Translations under genes and position numbers: made by a program
Part shown: positions 23,102 through 32,095 of the stretch, piece after piece
Numbering within the stretch: the first letter of the stretch is position 1
Layout of the letters: each line of letters begins with the position of its first letter
Notes under the pieces: model-generated
Databases searched by the model: none
What the model was told of the DNA's origin: nothing
What the model saw: only the letters and a program-made list of their open reading frames with translations
Source of the DNA: Amycolatopsis circi
Lineage (GTDB): Bacteria > Actinomycetota > Actinomycetes > Mycobacteriales > Pseudonocardiaceae
Direction: 5' to 3'
Length of the DNA: 53,868 bases
Assembly: GCF_003385235.1 (NCBI RefSeq)
Contig: NZ_PQIA01000058.1
Location: 1 to 53,868 of the forward strand

Positions 23102-23796
23102 CGGTTCTCCTCGGCTCCGGCGCGGGCCGGCTGGTGGATCCGTCCGTCGACGACCTCGTGCACCGAGTCGACCCCTTCGAGGTGGGAGCGGTCGTGGGTG
23201 ACCAGTACGGTTGCCGTCGCCTGTTGGTGCGTGATCGTAGTGAGCAGATCGACGACCGCCGCGCCTCGGTCCTGGTCCAGCGCGCTCGTCGGCTCGTCGA
23301 CCAGCAGCACGGCGGGCTCGTTCATCAAGGCGCGCGCGATGTTCACCCGCTGCTGCTGTCCGCCGGAAAGCCGTCCCGGCCGGTGCGTCGCCCGATCGGC
23401 GAGCCCGACCGCGTCGAGCAGTTCCTTCGCTCGTTTCGCCGCCTCGCCGCGCGGTGTTCCGCTCAGGTGCGCCATGACTTCCAACTGTTCCACCGCAGTG
23501 AGCGACGCGAGCAGATTCGGTTGCTGGAACACAATCCCGATCTTGGTGCGGCGCAGTTCCGCGAGGGCGGCCCGGTCCAGGCCGGTGGTGTCGGCGCCGC
23601 CGACGACCACGCGTCCGTGATCGGGCCGGATGAGCGTCGCGGCGACGGCCAGCAGGCTCGACTTGCCCGACCCGGACGGTCCGATCACGGCGGCGACGCT
23701 TCCGGCGGGCACGTGAAGGTCGACCTGGTCGAGGGCGGTGAGGCGAGAATCGCCGTCGGGGTAGGTGAGGGTGATGCCGGACAGGTGCAGGCTCAT
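23098..23796 (-). CDS. ABC transporter ATP-binding protein (MacB/LolD type)
   Basis: 232 residues. Walker A is GPSGSGKSSLLA, the Q-loop is in VFQQPNLLASLTAVEQLE, the signature is LSGGQQQRVNIARAL and Walker B is VLLVDEPTSALDQ; the H-loop is TVLVTHDRSHLE. These are typical of the ATPases that pair with FtsX-like permeases. It overlaps the permease gene by one base and the DUF2871 gene by four. The energy role is clear, but the substrate is not. Confidence 0.94.
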   Translation of the reverse strand: MSLHLSGITLTYPDGDSRLTALDQVDLHVPAGSVAAVIGPSGSGKSSLLAVAATLIRPDHGRVVVGGADTTGLDRAALAELRRTKIGIVFQQPNLLASLTAVEQLEVMAHLSGTPRGEAAKRAKELLDAVGLADRATHRPGRLSGGQQQRVNIARALMNEPAVLLVDEPTSALDQDRGAAVVDLLTTITHQQATATVLVTHDRSHLEGVDSVHEVVDGRIHQPARAGAEENR

Positions 23797-24812
23797 CAGT
23801 GCGCTCCGGAGGTGAGGGCGGTCAGCGGGTCGACCGAGGTGATGCGGCGGACCGCCAGCGCGGCGCCGAGCACGCCGAGGACCACCAGCACCGCGGCCGG
23901 ACCGAGCAACGTGCCCGCGCTCAGCACGAACGGCACCGTCCCCGATGCGACCGCTCCGAGCGCGGCGGCGAGTCCAGTTCCGAGCGCGGTCCCGCCGACC
24001 AGCAGTACGACAACTTGGCCGAGCGCGTCCCGGAGCAGGTACTTCGTGGTCGCGCCGAGCGCTTTCAGGACTGCGATGTCACGGCTGCGCTGGATCGTCC
24101 ACACGGTGAAGAACGCGCCGATCACCAGTGCGGAGATCACGAACAGGAAGCCGCGCATCAGCTGGAGCGAGCCGTTTTCCGCCGAATAGGAACCGATCGC
24201 GGACAACGCGTCGTCCTTCGTGACAGTGCGGGTGCCGAGACGTGTGTCAGCTGCGGCGAGATCGGCGGATTTGTCGGTGGTCACCGCGAGCACTGTCGCG
24301 TTTGGACCGGTCAAGTGCGTCCAGACGACCGGGAGATGGCTGTATGACGCGTCTCCGGAGACGGCTGTAACGGTGACTTTCTGGCCTTGCAGGGTGAGTT
24401 GGTCGCCTTCGTGAGCCTTCAACGCGTCAGCCGCGCCCGTGGACAACGCAGCTGTGCCCGGGCTCGTGTTCTGGACCCCGAACGCCGCCAAGGTCGCGGT
24501 GCGCTCGCCGACCGCGGCGCTGGCCGTGCTGATCGCGATCGGCTCCGCGCTGGTCACTCCCGGAGTCCGGGCGTACTGATCGGCCTGTTCCCGGGTCACT
24601 GTGGACTGTCCAAACGAGAGCGAACCGCTGCCGGGTTCGGCGAAGACCAAGTGGTCGGCCTTCAACCCGGTGATCGCGGACGTGCTCTGCGCGGCCAGCC
24701 CCGCGGTGAGCCCGGACAGCAGCCCGACCAGCAACGTCATCAGCACCACGACGGTCCCCATCAACGCGAACCGCCCCTTGGCGAAGCGCAGATCCCGCCA
24801 CGCGACGAACAT
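23796..24812 (-). CDS. FtsX-like ABC transporter permease
   Basis: 338 residues from the ATG at 24812 (MFVAWRDLRFAKGRFALMG). One N-terminal membrane helix (VVVLMTLLVGLLSGLTAGLA) is followed by a large extracytoplasmic domain of about 180 residues and three C-terminal helices in an FtsX domain (VISALVIGAFFTVWTIQRSR and following). This layout fits MacB-type mechanotransmission rather than a channel. Typical roles are antibiotic or peptide resistance and lipoprotein handling. It is divergent from the two-component genes, which probably control it. Confidence 0.92.
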   Translation of the reverse strand: MFVAWRDLRFAKGRFALMGTVVVLMTLLVGLLSGLTAGLAAQSTSAITGLKADHLVFAEPGSGSLSFGQSTVTREQADQYARTPGVTSAEPIAISTASAAVGERTATLAAFGVQNTSPGTAALSTGAADALKAHEGDQLTLQGQKVTVTAVSGDASYSHLPVVWTHLTGPNATVLAVTTDKSADLAAADTRLGTRTVTKDDALSAIGSYSAENGSLQLMRGFLFVISALVIGAFFTVWTIQRSRDIAVLKALGATTKYLLRDALGQVVVLLVGGTALGTGLAAALGAVASGTVPFVLSAGTLLGPAAVLVVLGVLGAALAVRRITSVDPLTALTSGAH

Positions 24813-24978
24813 GTGCGTACCTTCCTTCTCGGTGTGCCTTCCAGCCTCGTCCGGCCGGGGCGCGGGGACATCGCGCCGCGGATGGCCTCCCGGGAATCGA
24901 TGGACGCACTCGCCGCTCAACCTTTCGATTGATGCGAATTCCCGGGGGAGCACGGACAATTGACCGCAGGAGGCTTTC

Positions 24979-26154
24979 GTGAACCCGCACACCCTCGACC
25001 GGCCGTTGCGCGTGCTGCGCGTCTGCCTGCACCTCCTGCTGGCCGGGCTCCTGGTGCTCGCCGTCGCGCGCGCGTTCGCCGACGGCCTGCCGCACGCGCC
25101 CGCGGTACTGGCGGGCGCGCTGGTGATGGGCGGCGTCTACACCGCGGGCCCGCTGCTGCCCCGCGTCGGCCGGTTGCCGGGCGCGACGGCCGGATGGCTG
25201 GTCGTGCTGGGCGTCGCGTGGCTCGTGCTGCTGTGGCTCACTCCGGACGGGGTGTGGCTGGCTTTCCCGCTGTATTTCCTGCAAATGCACCTGCTGCCGA
25301 CCCGCTGGGGCCCGGCCGTCGTCGCGCTCACCACTGTCCTGGCGATCGCCGGTTTCACGCGCCACCAAGGCGGATTCAGCGTCGGCGTGATCATCGGCCC
25401 GACGCTCGGGGCCGCGGTCGCGATCGCCACCGTGCTCGGTTACCAGGCGCTCTATCGCGAAAGCGAACAACGGCGGCACCTCATCGAGGAGCTGCGCGAG
25501 ACCCGCAACGACCTCGCCGCGATGGAACACTCCGCCGGAGTCCTAGCCGAACGCGAACGCCTTGCCCGGGAAATCCACGACACGCTGGCGCAGGGCCTTT
25601 CGAGCATCCATCTGCTGCTCCGCGCCGCCGAACGCGCCCTGCCGGACCGTCCCGACGCCGCGGTCCCACACGTCACGCAGGCGAGGCAAGCCGCCCAGGA
25701 CAACCTCACCGAAGCCCGCCGCCTCGTCTACGCCCTGGCCCCGGTGGAACTGGAAGGCGCTTCCTTACCGGCGGCTCTGGAACGCCTCTGCGCGACCACA
25801 CAACAACGTTCCGGGCTGACTGTCCACTTTCACCTCAGCGGCACCCCGTTCGACGTGCCGACCGCGTACGAGGTCGCCTTGCTCCGCATCGCCCAATCGG
25901 CGCTGGCCAACACCGTCCGGCACGCCGCGGCTGGCCGGGCCGAGCTGACCTTGAGCTACATGGACACGAGCGTCACCCTGGACGCCGTGGACGACGGTAT
26001 CGGCTTCGACCCGCAAGAAGTGCGCAGCGGCAGCGGCTTCGGCCTGCCCGCGATGCGCGCCCGTGCCCGCTCCCTCGGCGGCTCGTGGACAGTGGAATCT
26101 TCACCGGGCAACGGCACCGCGTTAGCCGTCAGCTTCCCCGTGGATGCGCGATGA
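24979..26154 (+). CDS. NarL-type sensor histidine kinase
   Basis: 391 residues. Six hydrophobic segments occupy residues 10-160. The HisKA_3 phospho-acceptor is His200 in RERLAREIHDTLAQGLSSIH. The ATPase domain contains LANTVRHAAAGRAELTLSY (N box), DAVDDGIGFDP and SGSGFGLPAMRARARSLGG. The protein likely senses envelope stress within the membrane and phosphorylates the regulator encoded next. It is divergent from the FtsX-type ABC operon across a 166-base promoter region, an arrangement common for drug-sensing systems. AGGAGG precedes the GTG start. Confidence 0.93.
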   Translation: MNPHTLDRPLRVLRVCLHLLLAGLLVLAVARAFADGLPHAPAVLAGALVMGGVYTAGPLLPRVGRLPGATAGWLVVLGVAWLVLLWLTPDGVWLAFPLYFLQMHLLPTRWGPAVVALTTVLAIAGFTRHQGGFSVGVIIGPTLGAAVAIATVLGYQALYRESEQRRHLIEELRETRNDLAAMEHSAGVLAERERLAREIHDTLAQGLSSIHLLLRAAERALPDRPDAAVPHVTQARQAAQDNLTEARRLVYALAPVELEGASLPAALERLCATTQQRSGLTVHFHLSGTPFDVPTAYEVALLRIAQSALANTVRHAAAGRAELTLSYMDTSVTLDAVDDGIGFDPQEVRSGSGFGLPAMRARARSLGGSWTVESSPGNGTALAVSFPVDAR

Positions 26155-26768
26155 TCCGCCTCCTGCTGGCCGACGACCATCCGGTGGTCCGTGCCGGATT
26201 GCGCGCCGTCCTGGAAACCGAACCGGACCTGGAAGTCGTCGCGGAAGCTTCCTCCGCCGAAGACGCCGTGCGGTTGGCCGTTGGCGTGGACGTCGTGCTG
26301 ATGGACCTCCAATTCGGCTCCGGAATGCACGGCTCCGAAGCGACCGCGGAGATCACCGCGGCGGCGGACGCGCCGAAAGTCCTGGTCCTGACGACCTACG
26401 ACACCGACGGCGACATCCTCGCCGCCATCGAAGCAGGCGCGACCGGATACTTGTTGAAGGACGCCCCGCCGGAAGACCTCGCCGCCGCGGTGCGGAACGC
26501 CGCCGCCGGACAGACCGTCCTGGCCCCGGCGGTCGCGCATCGGCTGATGAATCGCATGCGCACTCCCGCGGCCGCGTTGTCGCCGCGGGAGATCGAGGTG
26601 CTGGGTCTGGTCGCGGACGGATTGTCGAACCTGGAGATCAGCAAGCGGCTGTTTTTGAGCCAGGCGACGGTGAAATCGCATCTGGTGCACATCTACACGA
26701 AACTGGAAGTCGATTCCCGGACGGCCGCGGTGGCGGCGGGGAAGGCACAGGGGCTGATCCGCCGCTAA
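26151..26768 (+). CDS. NarL/LuxR-type response regulator
   Basis: 205 residues. The receiver domain has Asp8-Asp9 and the phospho-acceptor Asp52 (VVLMDLQ), Thr in VLVLTTYDTD and Lys in YLLKDAPPE. The C-terminal LuxR helix-turn-helix reads LSPREIEVLGLVADGLSNLE followed by ISKRLFLSQATVKSHLVHIY. It overlaps the kinase gene by ATGA, so the pair is co-translated. It probably activates the divergent ABC operon. A type A palindrome lies 35 bases after the stop codon. Confidence 0.95.
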   Translation: MIRLLLADDHPVVRAGLRAVLETEPDLEVVAEASSAEDAVRLAVGVDVVLMDLQFGSGMHGSEATAEITAAADAPKVLVLTTYDTDGDILAAIEAGATGYLLKDAPPEDLAAAVRNAAAGQTVLAPAVAHRLMNRMRTPAAALSPREIEVLGLVADGLSNLEISKRLFLSQATVKSHLVHIYTKLEVDSRTAAVAAGKAQGLIRR

Positions 26769-26802
26769 CGGTTCGCGGCCGGTGCGTGCGGAGGCCGCCT
26801 CA

Positions 26803-26857
26803 GGTCCGTGAGGGGAACCCTGAGGGACTCAGAGTCCCTCAGGGTTCCCCTCACGGA
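26803..26857. repeat. Type A palindromic repeat, 27-bp arms
   Basis: Perfect palindrome, arms 26803-26829 and 26831-26857 around a central A at 26830, identical in its core to the copy at 706-764. It follows the response regulator by 35 bases and probably terminates the two-component operon. Confidence 0.92.
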
Positions 26858-26934
26858 CAGCACACTCCGTACCTGTCTCGCCAACCCCCCGGCGACCAGC
26901 ACGGACACCTCACACCGCAGCCGCAGCGCCGCCT

Positions 26935-26985
26935 TAAGTCCCTGGCATTGGGAATCAGAGTCCGTGGGGGTTCCCCTCACGGACC
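26935..26985. repeat. Decayed type A repeat copy
   Basis: The right half at 26956-26984 matches the type A right arm except at four or so central positions (CCGTGGGGG in place of CCCTCAGGG). The left half is largely eroded and no longer pairs well. It shows that this repeat family is duplicated locally and can degenerate. Confidence 0.6.
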
Positions 26986-27109
26986 GCGAGCCTGGCGACC
27001 GGACCCGCTAGCCGCCTTGTGCTCGGTGGAATTCCCGCGCCGCAGGCGGGTGACGGGAGTAGCCCGACCACCCGAGCCCGGCGACAATACCCAGCGGGAG
27101 GAGGCGCCG

Positions 27110-28252
27110 ATGACCCTGTTCGCGATGGCCGTCGTCCTTCTCGCCGGACTGGCCGGACCTCTCCTGGCCACCCCGAAACGCGCCCGGATCCCGATCGTCG
27201 TCGGCGAGATCCTGCTCGGCGTGGCGGTCGGCCGGACCGGGTTCGGCTGGGTGAAGGCCGACGATCCGATCCTCTCGTACGTCGCCTCCGCCGGGTTCGC
27301 GCTGGTGATGCTGGTCGCGGGCAGCCACGTGCCGTTGCGGGACGCTGCGTTGCGCGTCGCGGCCGGGCGCGGGGCCTTGCTGGCCGCGTTGGTGGGCGTG
27401 CTGTCCGTGCCCGCCGGGTTCGGGGTGGCCGCGCTCGTCGGCACCGGGCACGGGCTGCTTTACGCCGTCCTGCTCGCGTCCAGTTCCGCCGCGTTGGTGA
27501 TGCCGGTCCTGGACGAGACGAAGCTCGGCACACCGCCCGCGCTGGCCTTGATCGTGCAGGTCGCGATCGCGGACACCGCGTGCATCGTGGCGCTTCCGCT
27601 GGCAGCCGCGCCGCAGAAGGCCGGGCGGGCGGCGCTCGGGGCGCTGGCGGTCATCGCGGCCGGGGCGGTGTGGTTCGTGGTGCTGCGGTGGCTGCATTCC
27701 CGCGGGCTCGTCGACAAAGCGCACGACCTCAGCAAGTCCCGGCATTTCGGCATCGAACTCCGGATCGCGTTGATTGTCCTCTTCGGACTCGCCGGGTTGG
27801 CTCAGCTCGTCGGGGTGTCGGTGATGCTGGCGGGGTTCGTCGCGGGGCTCGCGCTGGCCGCGGTCGGGGAGCCGCGTCGCCTTGCCCGGCAGTTGTTCGC
27901 GGTGACCGACGGCTTTCTCGGGCCGGTGTTTTTCGTGTGGCTGGGCGCTTCGCTCGACTTGCGCGCGCTCGGCCAGCATCCGGTGATGCTCGTGCTGGCC
28001 GCGTTGCTCGCGGCCGGTTCCGTCGTAGTCCACGGTGCGACGCGACTGCTGGGACAGCCGCTGCCGCTGGCCGTGCTCGCGGGCGCGCAACTGGGAGTGC
28101 CGGTCGCGGCGGTGACGATCGGCACCCGCGAACAATTGCTCGCTCCGGGCGAGGGCGGGGCGATTCTCGCCGCGGCGCTGATCAGCGTCGGCGTGACCGC
28201 TTGGGCCGCATCCCGTGCGGTCAAGGAGTTCGAATCGAGGGAGGCGTCATGA
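27110..28252 (+). CDS. Cation:proton antiporter, CPA2 family
   Basis: 380 residues with about 12 hydrophobic segments. The start MTLFAMAVVLLAGLAGPLLA and the re-entrant region LLYAVLLASSSAALVMPVLD fit the Na+/H+ exchanger domain of CPA2 (KefB/GerN-like) transporters. Asp in VQVAIADTACIVALPL could be the ion-binding acid. There is no C-terminal TrkA-N domain, so regulation would have to come from another protein. The stop overlaps the start of the small gene at 28249, which suggests a functional pair. Transported ion unknown. Confidence 0.88.
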   Translation: MTLFAMAVVLLAGLAGPLLATPKRARIPIVVGEILLGVAVGRTGFGWVKADDPILSYVASAGFALVMLVAGSHVPLRDAALRVAAGRGALLAALVGVLSVPAGFGVAALVGTGHGLLYAVLLASSSAALVMPVLDETKLGTPPALALIVQVAIADTACIVALPLAAAPQKAGRAALGALAVIAAGAVWFVVLRWLHSRGLVDKAHDLSKSRHFGIELRIALIVLFGLAGLAQLVGVSVMLAGFVAGLALAAVGEPRRLARQLFAVTDGFLGPVFFVWLGASLDLRALGQHPVMLVLAALLAAGSVVVHGATRLLGQPLPLAVLAGAQLGVPVAAVTIGTREQLLAPGEGGAILAAALISVGVTAWAASRAVKEFESREAS

Positions 28253-28626
28253 AAGAGCACTGGAAAGACGAACCGGACGAGCATGATTATCCGGCAGCAT
28301 TCGACTATCTCACGCTCGTCACGCCCGAGGAGACCGTGACCGGACTGGTCGATCAGCTGAAGCGGGCGGAACTGACGCACCGCAAGGCGAAGGACATCCT
28401 GCGGGCGAGCAGATTGAAGCTGCTGCCCGAGGACAACGCGCACGTCGCGAAGGACCTCGAGAAGGTCAAGGACGGCAAGGCTCTCTCGCCGGTCCTGCTC
28501 GTCCGCGGGCACGGCCACCCCGGCTTCGCGACGGCCGACGATCTGGTCATCGCGGACGGTTACCACCGCGTGTGCGCTTCGTATCACCTGGACGAAAATG
28601 CCGACATTCCGTGCAAATTGATTTGA
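28249..28626 (+). CDS. Small soluble protein with ParB/sulfiredoxin-like DGYHR motif
   Basis: 125 residues starting inside the antiporter stop codon. Charged N-terminal half (KEHWKDEPDEHDYPAAFDYL) and a C-terminal half with SPVLLVRGHGHPGFATADDL, VIADGYHRVCASYHL and a PCKLI end. The DGYHR motif after a VLLV strand resembles the ParB N-terminal/sulfiredoxin fold, whose DGxHR loop binds nucleotide. No DNA-binding domain is present. Coupling to the antiporter suggests a nucleotide- or redox-sensing role on it. I recognise similar proteins only as hypothetical. Confidence 0.75.
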   Translation: MKEHWKDEPDEHDYPAAFDYLTLVTPEETVTGLVDQLKRAELTHRKAKDILRASRLKLLPEDNAHVAKDLEKVKDGKALSPVLLVRGHGHPGFATADDLVIADGYHRVCASYHLDENADIPCKLI

Positions 28627-28729
28627 GACCCGGTTTGGATTCCGAATTGATTGCGAAGGCCCGCCGCTCGTAACGCCTGCTCCCGGCTGTCGATCTTTCG
28701 TTGCGAGATCGACGAGACAGGCGGAGCGA

Positions 28730-29686
28730 GTGGACGAGCACAACATCGAAAACCACCCGGACCTGATGGATCCGGACTGGCAGCGGCACGCCGAGAAAGA
28801 AGCTTGGACCGGCCTGCGCCGCAACCGGCGACGGGCGCGGCGGCGCAGGTTGGTCACCATCTCGGCCGCGGTGGTGATCGTCGTGGCGGCGGCCGGGTTT
28901 TACCTGTGGAAGCAGGGGACGAGCCCGGAGGAGATCGCCGGGAGCAGCCCGGCCGTGCTCACGCCGACCACCACCGCACCCGCGCCGACCGACCTTCCCG
29001 ACTCCGGGCACGTCGACCTGAAGCGGCCGTTCGACAACACGCCGGCGCAGAACTGGCCCGAGGGCATCGCCGGGCTGACCGTCCCGGCCCCGGCGAAGGT
29101 CGGCTCGTTCTCGGAGAAGCAGGTCGGCGACGCGCAGGAACAGGTCAAGCACGCGGTCGAGCTGGCGCAGTTCGACAAGGACGTCCTGGAGGGGCACCAC
29201 CCGGACGGCTACATCGGGCTTTTCGCGCCGGACTCCCGGGCGGATCTCCACGTCGACCCGCAGCGGTACCTGCCCTACCTCGAGGACGGCTACCACCTCC
29301 TGCCCGTGCGGCCGAGGATGACGGGGAAGATGACCGTGCGGCCGGGCAAGGCCGGGGAGTTGTACCTGCACGTCTCGTACGTGGTGGCTTACGCCTTCGA
29401 CCCCGGCAGCCACGTGATCGAGGGCCCGGCCGACCTGGAGCCGTTCGTGCGGACCGACGCCGACTACGTCATGCGCAGCGGCACGGGCTGGGGACCCGGC
29501 AGCCGCGGCCTGTGGCTGGGCGAGTTCGGCGGGTACACCACCGGCGCCGCGTGCGACGCCGCCAAGAAGAGCCTGCTCGCCCCCGCGTTCGCTGACCCGT
29601 ACTTCACCGGTCCCTCGATGAAGCCGGAGCCGGGGCAGTTCGATCCGAGCAAACCCGCTTCGGTCAAGGGAAACTGCACAGAGTAA
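28730..29686 (+). CDS. Single-pass membrane protein with extracytoplasmic domain, unknown function
   Basis: 318 residues from a GTG with GGAGCGA upstream. A basic N-terminal part (LRRNRRRARRRR) precedes one membrane helix at about residues 41-60 (LVTISAAVVIVVAAAGFYLW). A Thr/Pro-rich spacer follows, then a globular outer domain with two Cys (DAAKKS context and the final KGNCTE). No enzyme motif is visible. It stands alone between the antiporter pair and the GNAT gene. Similar membrane-anchored hypotheticals are common in Pseudonocardiaceae. Confidence 0.8.
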   Translation: MDEHNIENHPDLMDPDWQRHAEKEAWTGLRRNRRRARRRRLVTISAAVVIVVAAAGFYLWKQGTSPEEIAGSSPAVLTPTTTAPAPTDLPDSGHVDLKRPFDNTPAQNWPEGIAGLTVPAPAKVGSFSEKQVGDAQEQVKHAVELAQFDKDVLEGHHPDGYIGLFAPDSRADLHVDPQRYLPYLEDGYHLLPVRPRMTGKMTVRPGKAGELYLHVSYVVAYAFDPGSHVIEGPADLEPFVRTDADYVMRSGTGWGPGSRGLWLGEFGGYTTGAACDAAKKSLLAPAFADPYFTGPSMKPEPGQFDPSKPASVKGNCTE

Positions 29687-29754
29687 CGACGCCCGGAACC
29701 GATCGGGGATTCTCCTCGAAGCCGCCGGGGCGCGGCCCGGTACCATCACTCCCG

Positions 29755-30429
29755 ATGATCACGAATGTGTCTCGGCGGTCCTGGTCCGGCGCCGTCGCCC
29801 CGTGGCGGGTCGACGAGGTCGGGCGCAAAGTGCGGCTGCGCGAGGTCCGCCCCGGCGACCAGCGCACCCTCGCCGGATTCGACCGGGACTCCGTGCGCGT
29901 CCAGGATCCCCAGGTCGGCGGCTACCGGCACTGGGCGACCCATCGCGGGCACGCCACGCCGGACGGCTTCCACTTCGCGATCGAGACGCTGCACAACCGG
30001 ACGCTGGTCGGCTCCGTCTGGGTCGAAACGGATCCGTTCACCGCCCGGTTCAGCTACGGCATCGGGATCGGCCCGCAGCACCGCCGCTGCGGTTACGCCG
30101 CCGACGCCGTCGCTTTGCTGCTGGCGTTCATGTTCGACCGGTGCCGGTACCGCGCGTGCGAGGTCAGCGTCAACGGCAGCAATTTCGCTTCGTTGTCGCT
30201 GCACGGCGAGCTGGGCTTCCGGGAAGAGGCCCGGCTCCGCGACGCCGAGCTGCTGCGCGGGGAGATCAAGTATCCGGTCCTGATGAGCATCACCGCCGAA
30301 CAGTTCGCCGCGCGGAACCTGGCGCTGGCGGCGGTTCGCGGCTCTGGCCGGTCGTCGTCGCGCGGGCGGCATTGGCGAGTCCAACGCCCTGGACGGCACC
30401 GCCGGATCGCCTACTCCGCCGGCGGCTAG
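29755..30429 (+). CDS. GNAT N-acetyltransferase, RimJ/RimL type
   Basis: 224 residues. A core of about 175 residues has VRLREVRPGDQRTLAGF-like opening (LREVRPGDQRTLAGFDRDS), the acetyl-CoA loop GIGPQHRRCGYAADAVALLL, and VNGSNFASLSLHGELGFREE near the end, as in RimJ/RimL-type enzymes that modify protein N-termini or antibiotics. The last 40 residues are Arg- and Ser-rich without homology that I recognise. It is followed 48 bases later by the VOC gene and may share its message. Confidence 0.85.
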   Translation: MITNVSRRSWSGAVAPWRVDEVGRKVRLREVRPGDQRTLAGFDRDSVRVQDPQVGGYRHWATHRGHATPDGFHFAIETLHNRTLVGSVWVETDPFTARFSYGIGIGPQHRRCGYAADAVALLLAFMFDRCRYRACEVSVNGSNFASLSLHGELGFREEARLRDAELLRGEIKYPVLMSITAEQFAARNLALAAVRGSGRSSSRGRHWRVQRPGRHRRIAYSAGG

Positions 30430-30477
30430 CTCCCATTTCTCCAAGCCCCCAGCGCATCGATCTGCGACGCTGACCGG

Positions 30478-30834
30478 GTGATCAAGCGCATCATCGCCTA
30501 CGCCGAGGGCTCCGACGACGCCGAGACCCGCGACTTCTACGTCAACGTCCTCGGACTCGACGTCGCCATGGACAATCCCGTTCTCGGCCTCCGCAGCAGC
30601 GACAACCCGGCCGCCCAGGTGCTCGTCCTCGCGCCAGGCAGCATCGATCCCGTGCCGCGCTGGGGGATCGACCTCGGCGAACCGGAGGCGGTCGAGCGAG
30701 CCCACGCCGAAGCGGTCCGGCGCGGGCTGCGCGTCGTTTATCCGCTCACCGACGAATCCTGGGGCGTGCGGCGGTTTTTCGTCGAGGATCCGGGCGGCAC
30801 GGTCGTCAACGTGCTCGCCCACCTCGCCACGTGA
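30478..30834 (+). CDS. VOC/glyoxalase superfamily protein
   Basis: 118 residues, one glyoxalase-type unit. It starts IKRIIAYAEGSDDAETRDFY (VNVLGLDVAM follows) and ends RFFVEDPGGTVVNVLAHL, the beta-alpha-beta-beta-beta repeat typical of this fold. Known members are dioxygenases, bleomycin-binding proteins and isomerases; the present one has no clear set of metal ligands. Its 3' end overlaps the convergent cytochrome P450 gene by 29 bases. Confidence 0.82.
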   Translation: MIKRIIAYAEGSDDAETRDFYVNVLGLDVAMDNPVLGLRSSDNPAAQVLVLAPGSIDPVPRWGIDLGEPEAVERAHAEAVRRGLRVVYPLTDESWGVRRFFVEDPGGTVVNVLAHLAT

Positions 30835-31990
30835 TGGGCAGTTCGCGCACCGAGTAGAAGATCGCGTTCTCCTTGAACTCCAACCGGTCCAGCGGCACGG
30901 CCAGCTCCAGCGTCGGCACCCGCCCGCGCAAAGCGGAGTACGCGATCTCCAGTTCGAGCCGGGCCAGCGGCGCGCCGAGGCAGAGGTGCCGTCCGTAACC
31001 GAACGCGACGTGGTGGCGCGCGGACCGGCGGACGTCGACCCGGTCGGGATCCGGGAAAGCCAGCGGATCCCGGTTCGCCGTGCTCTTCACCGCGACGATG
31101 CCCTCGCCCGCACGGATCAGCTGCCCGCCGATCTCCAGATCCTCCAACGCGACTCGGCGCGCTTCGGTGTGCGTGATCGACAGATAGCGCAACAGTTCTT
31201 CCACCGGGTCCGCTGACGCGTCGCGGAACTGCTCCGGATGCGTCAACAGCACCGCTGTGCCCAACGCGATCATGGCAGCAGTGGTGTCGTGACCTGCCAC
31301 CAGAAGAAGTTGACCCAGCACAGCGATCTCGTGCCGGGTCATCGTGCCGACTTGTTCGACGGCCAGCTTGCTGAGCAGATCATCGCCCGGCTCGGCGGCT
31401 TTCGCGGCGACGAGGTCCTCCAGATACGCGTTCAGCTCTTCGCTGGCGGCCACGGCTCGCGCCGGATCGGGGTCGTCCATGACGAGCGTTCGGGCCACGC
31501 CTTGGAAGAAATCGCGGTCCGCGTAAGGGACGCCGAGCAGTTCGCAGATCACCAGCGAGGGGAGCGGCATCGCGAACGCCTCGACCAGATCGGCCGGGTT
31601 CGGCCCGGCGAGCAGCCGGTCGAGGAGATCGTCGACCAGCTGCTGAATGCGGGGCCGCAGCGCCGCCATTTTCCGGACGGTGAACTCCGGGGCCAGGATC
31701 CGCCGCTGCGCGGTGTGCTCCGGAGGATCCATCTGCATCAACGTTTTCATCTGCGCGTCGCGCGCCTTGCTGACCGCGTTGGTGTGCGGGAAACCGGGCT
31801 GCGTGACGTCGACGCTGACTCGCGGATCCGCCAGCACCGCACGGACCTCGGCGTACCGGGTGATCAGCCAGGGTTCAGTGCCGTCCCACAGCCGCACGCG
31901 CGACACCGGTGCCCGGCTCGTCAATCCGGGCGCGGGGGCGAAGGGACACCCCGCCGCCCGCGCCATCGGGAAGGTTTCGCCGTCGGTCAT
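30806..31990 (-). CDS. Cytochrome P450 (bacterial class I, CYP105/107-like)
   Basis: 394 residues. The haem motif FGYGRHLCLGAPLARLE contains the Cys ligand; the I-helix oxygen motif is LLLVAGHDTTAAM and the ExxR motif is in ITHTEARRVALED and the preceding helix (EELLRYL). It would oxygenate a small molecule using an external ferredoxin and reductase. No ferredoxin gene is adjacent, so it must borrow redox partners. An ArsR-like regulator lies upstream on the same strand, 105 bases away. Confidence 0.94.
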   Translation of the reverse strand: MTDGETFPMARAAGCPFAPAPGLTSRAPVSRVRLWDGTEPWLITRYAEVRAVLADPRVSVDVTQPGFPHTNAVSKARDAQMKTLMQMDPPEHTAQRRILAPEFTVRKMAALRPRIQQLVDDLLDRLLAGPNPADLVEAFAMPLPSLVICELLGVPYADRDFFQGVARTLVMDDPDPARAVAASEELNAYLEDLVAAKAAEPGDDLLSKLAVEQVGTMTRHEIAVLGQLLLVAGHDTTAAMIALGTAVLLTHPEQFRDASADPVEELLRYLSITHTEARRVALEDLEIGGQLIRAGEGIVAVKSTANRDPLAFPDPDRVDVRRSARHHVAFGYGRHLCLGAPLARLELEIAYSALRGRVPTLELAVPLDRLEFKENAIFYSVRELPITWRGGRAR

Positions 31991-32095
31991 GGAAGCTCCT
32001 CACGTTCGGGTTCGGAGCTGAAGCATGGCCTCGCGGGAGGGTCCGGTAATCAGACAAAGCGGACGTGAGGTGGGTCACAATCCGAGCGGTGCCGG

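Larger units (their letters stand above)
26769..27109. other. Intergenic region with an intact and a decayed palindromic repeat
   Basis: No gene is seen. It holds the intact type A copy (26803-26857), the decayed copy (26935-26985) and, at the end, CGGGAGGAGG before the antiporter ATG at 27110. Between them there is only C-rich sequence. Confidence 0.6.
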
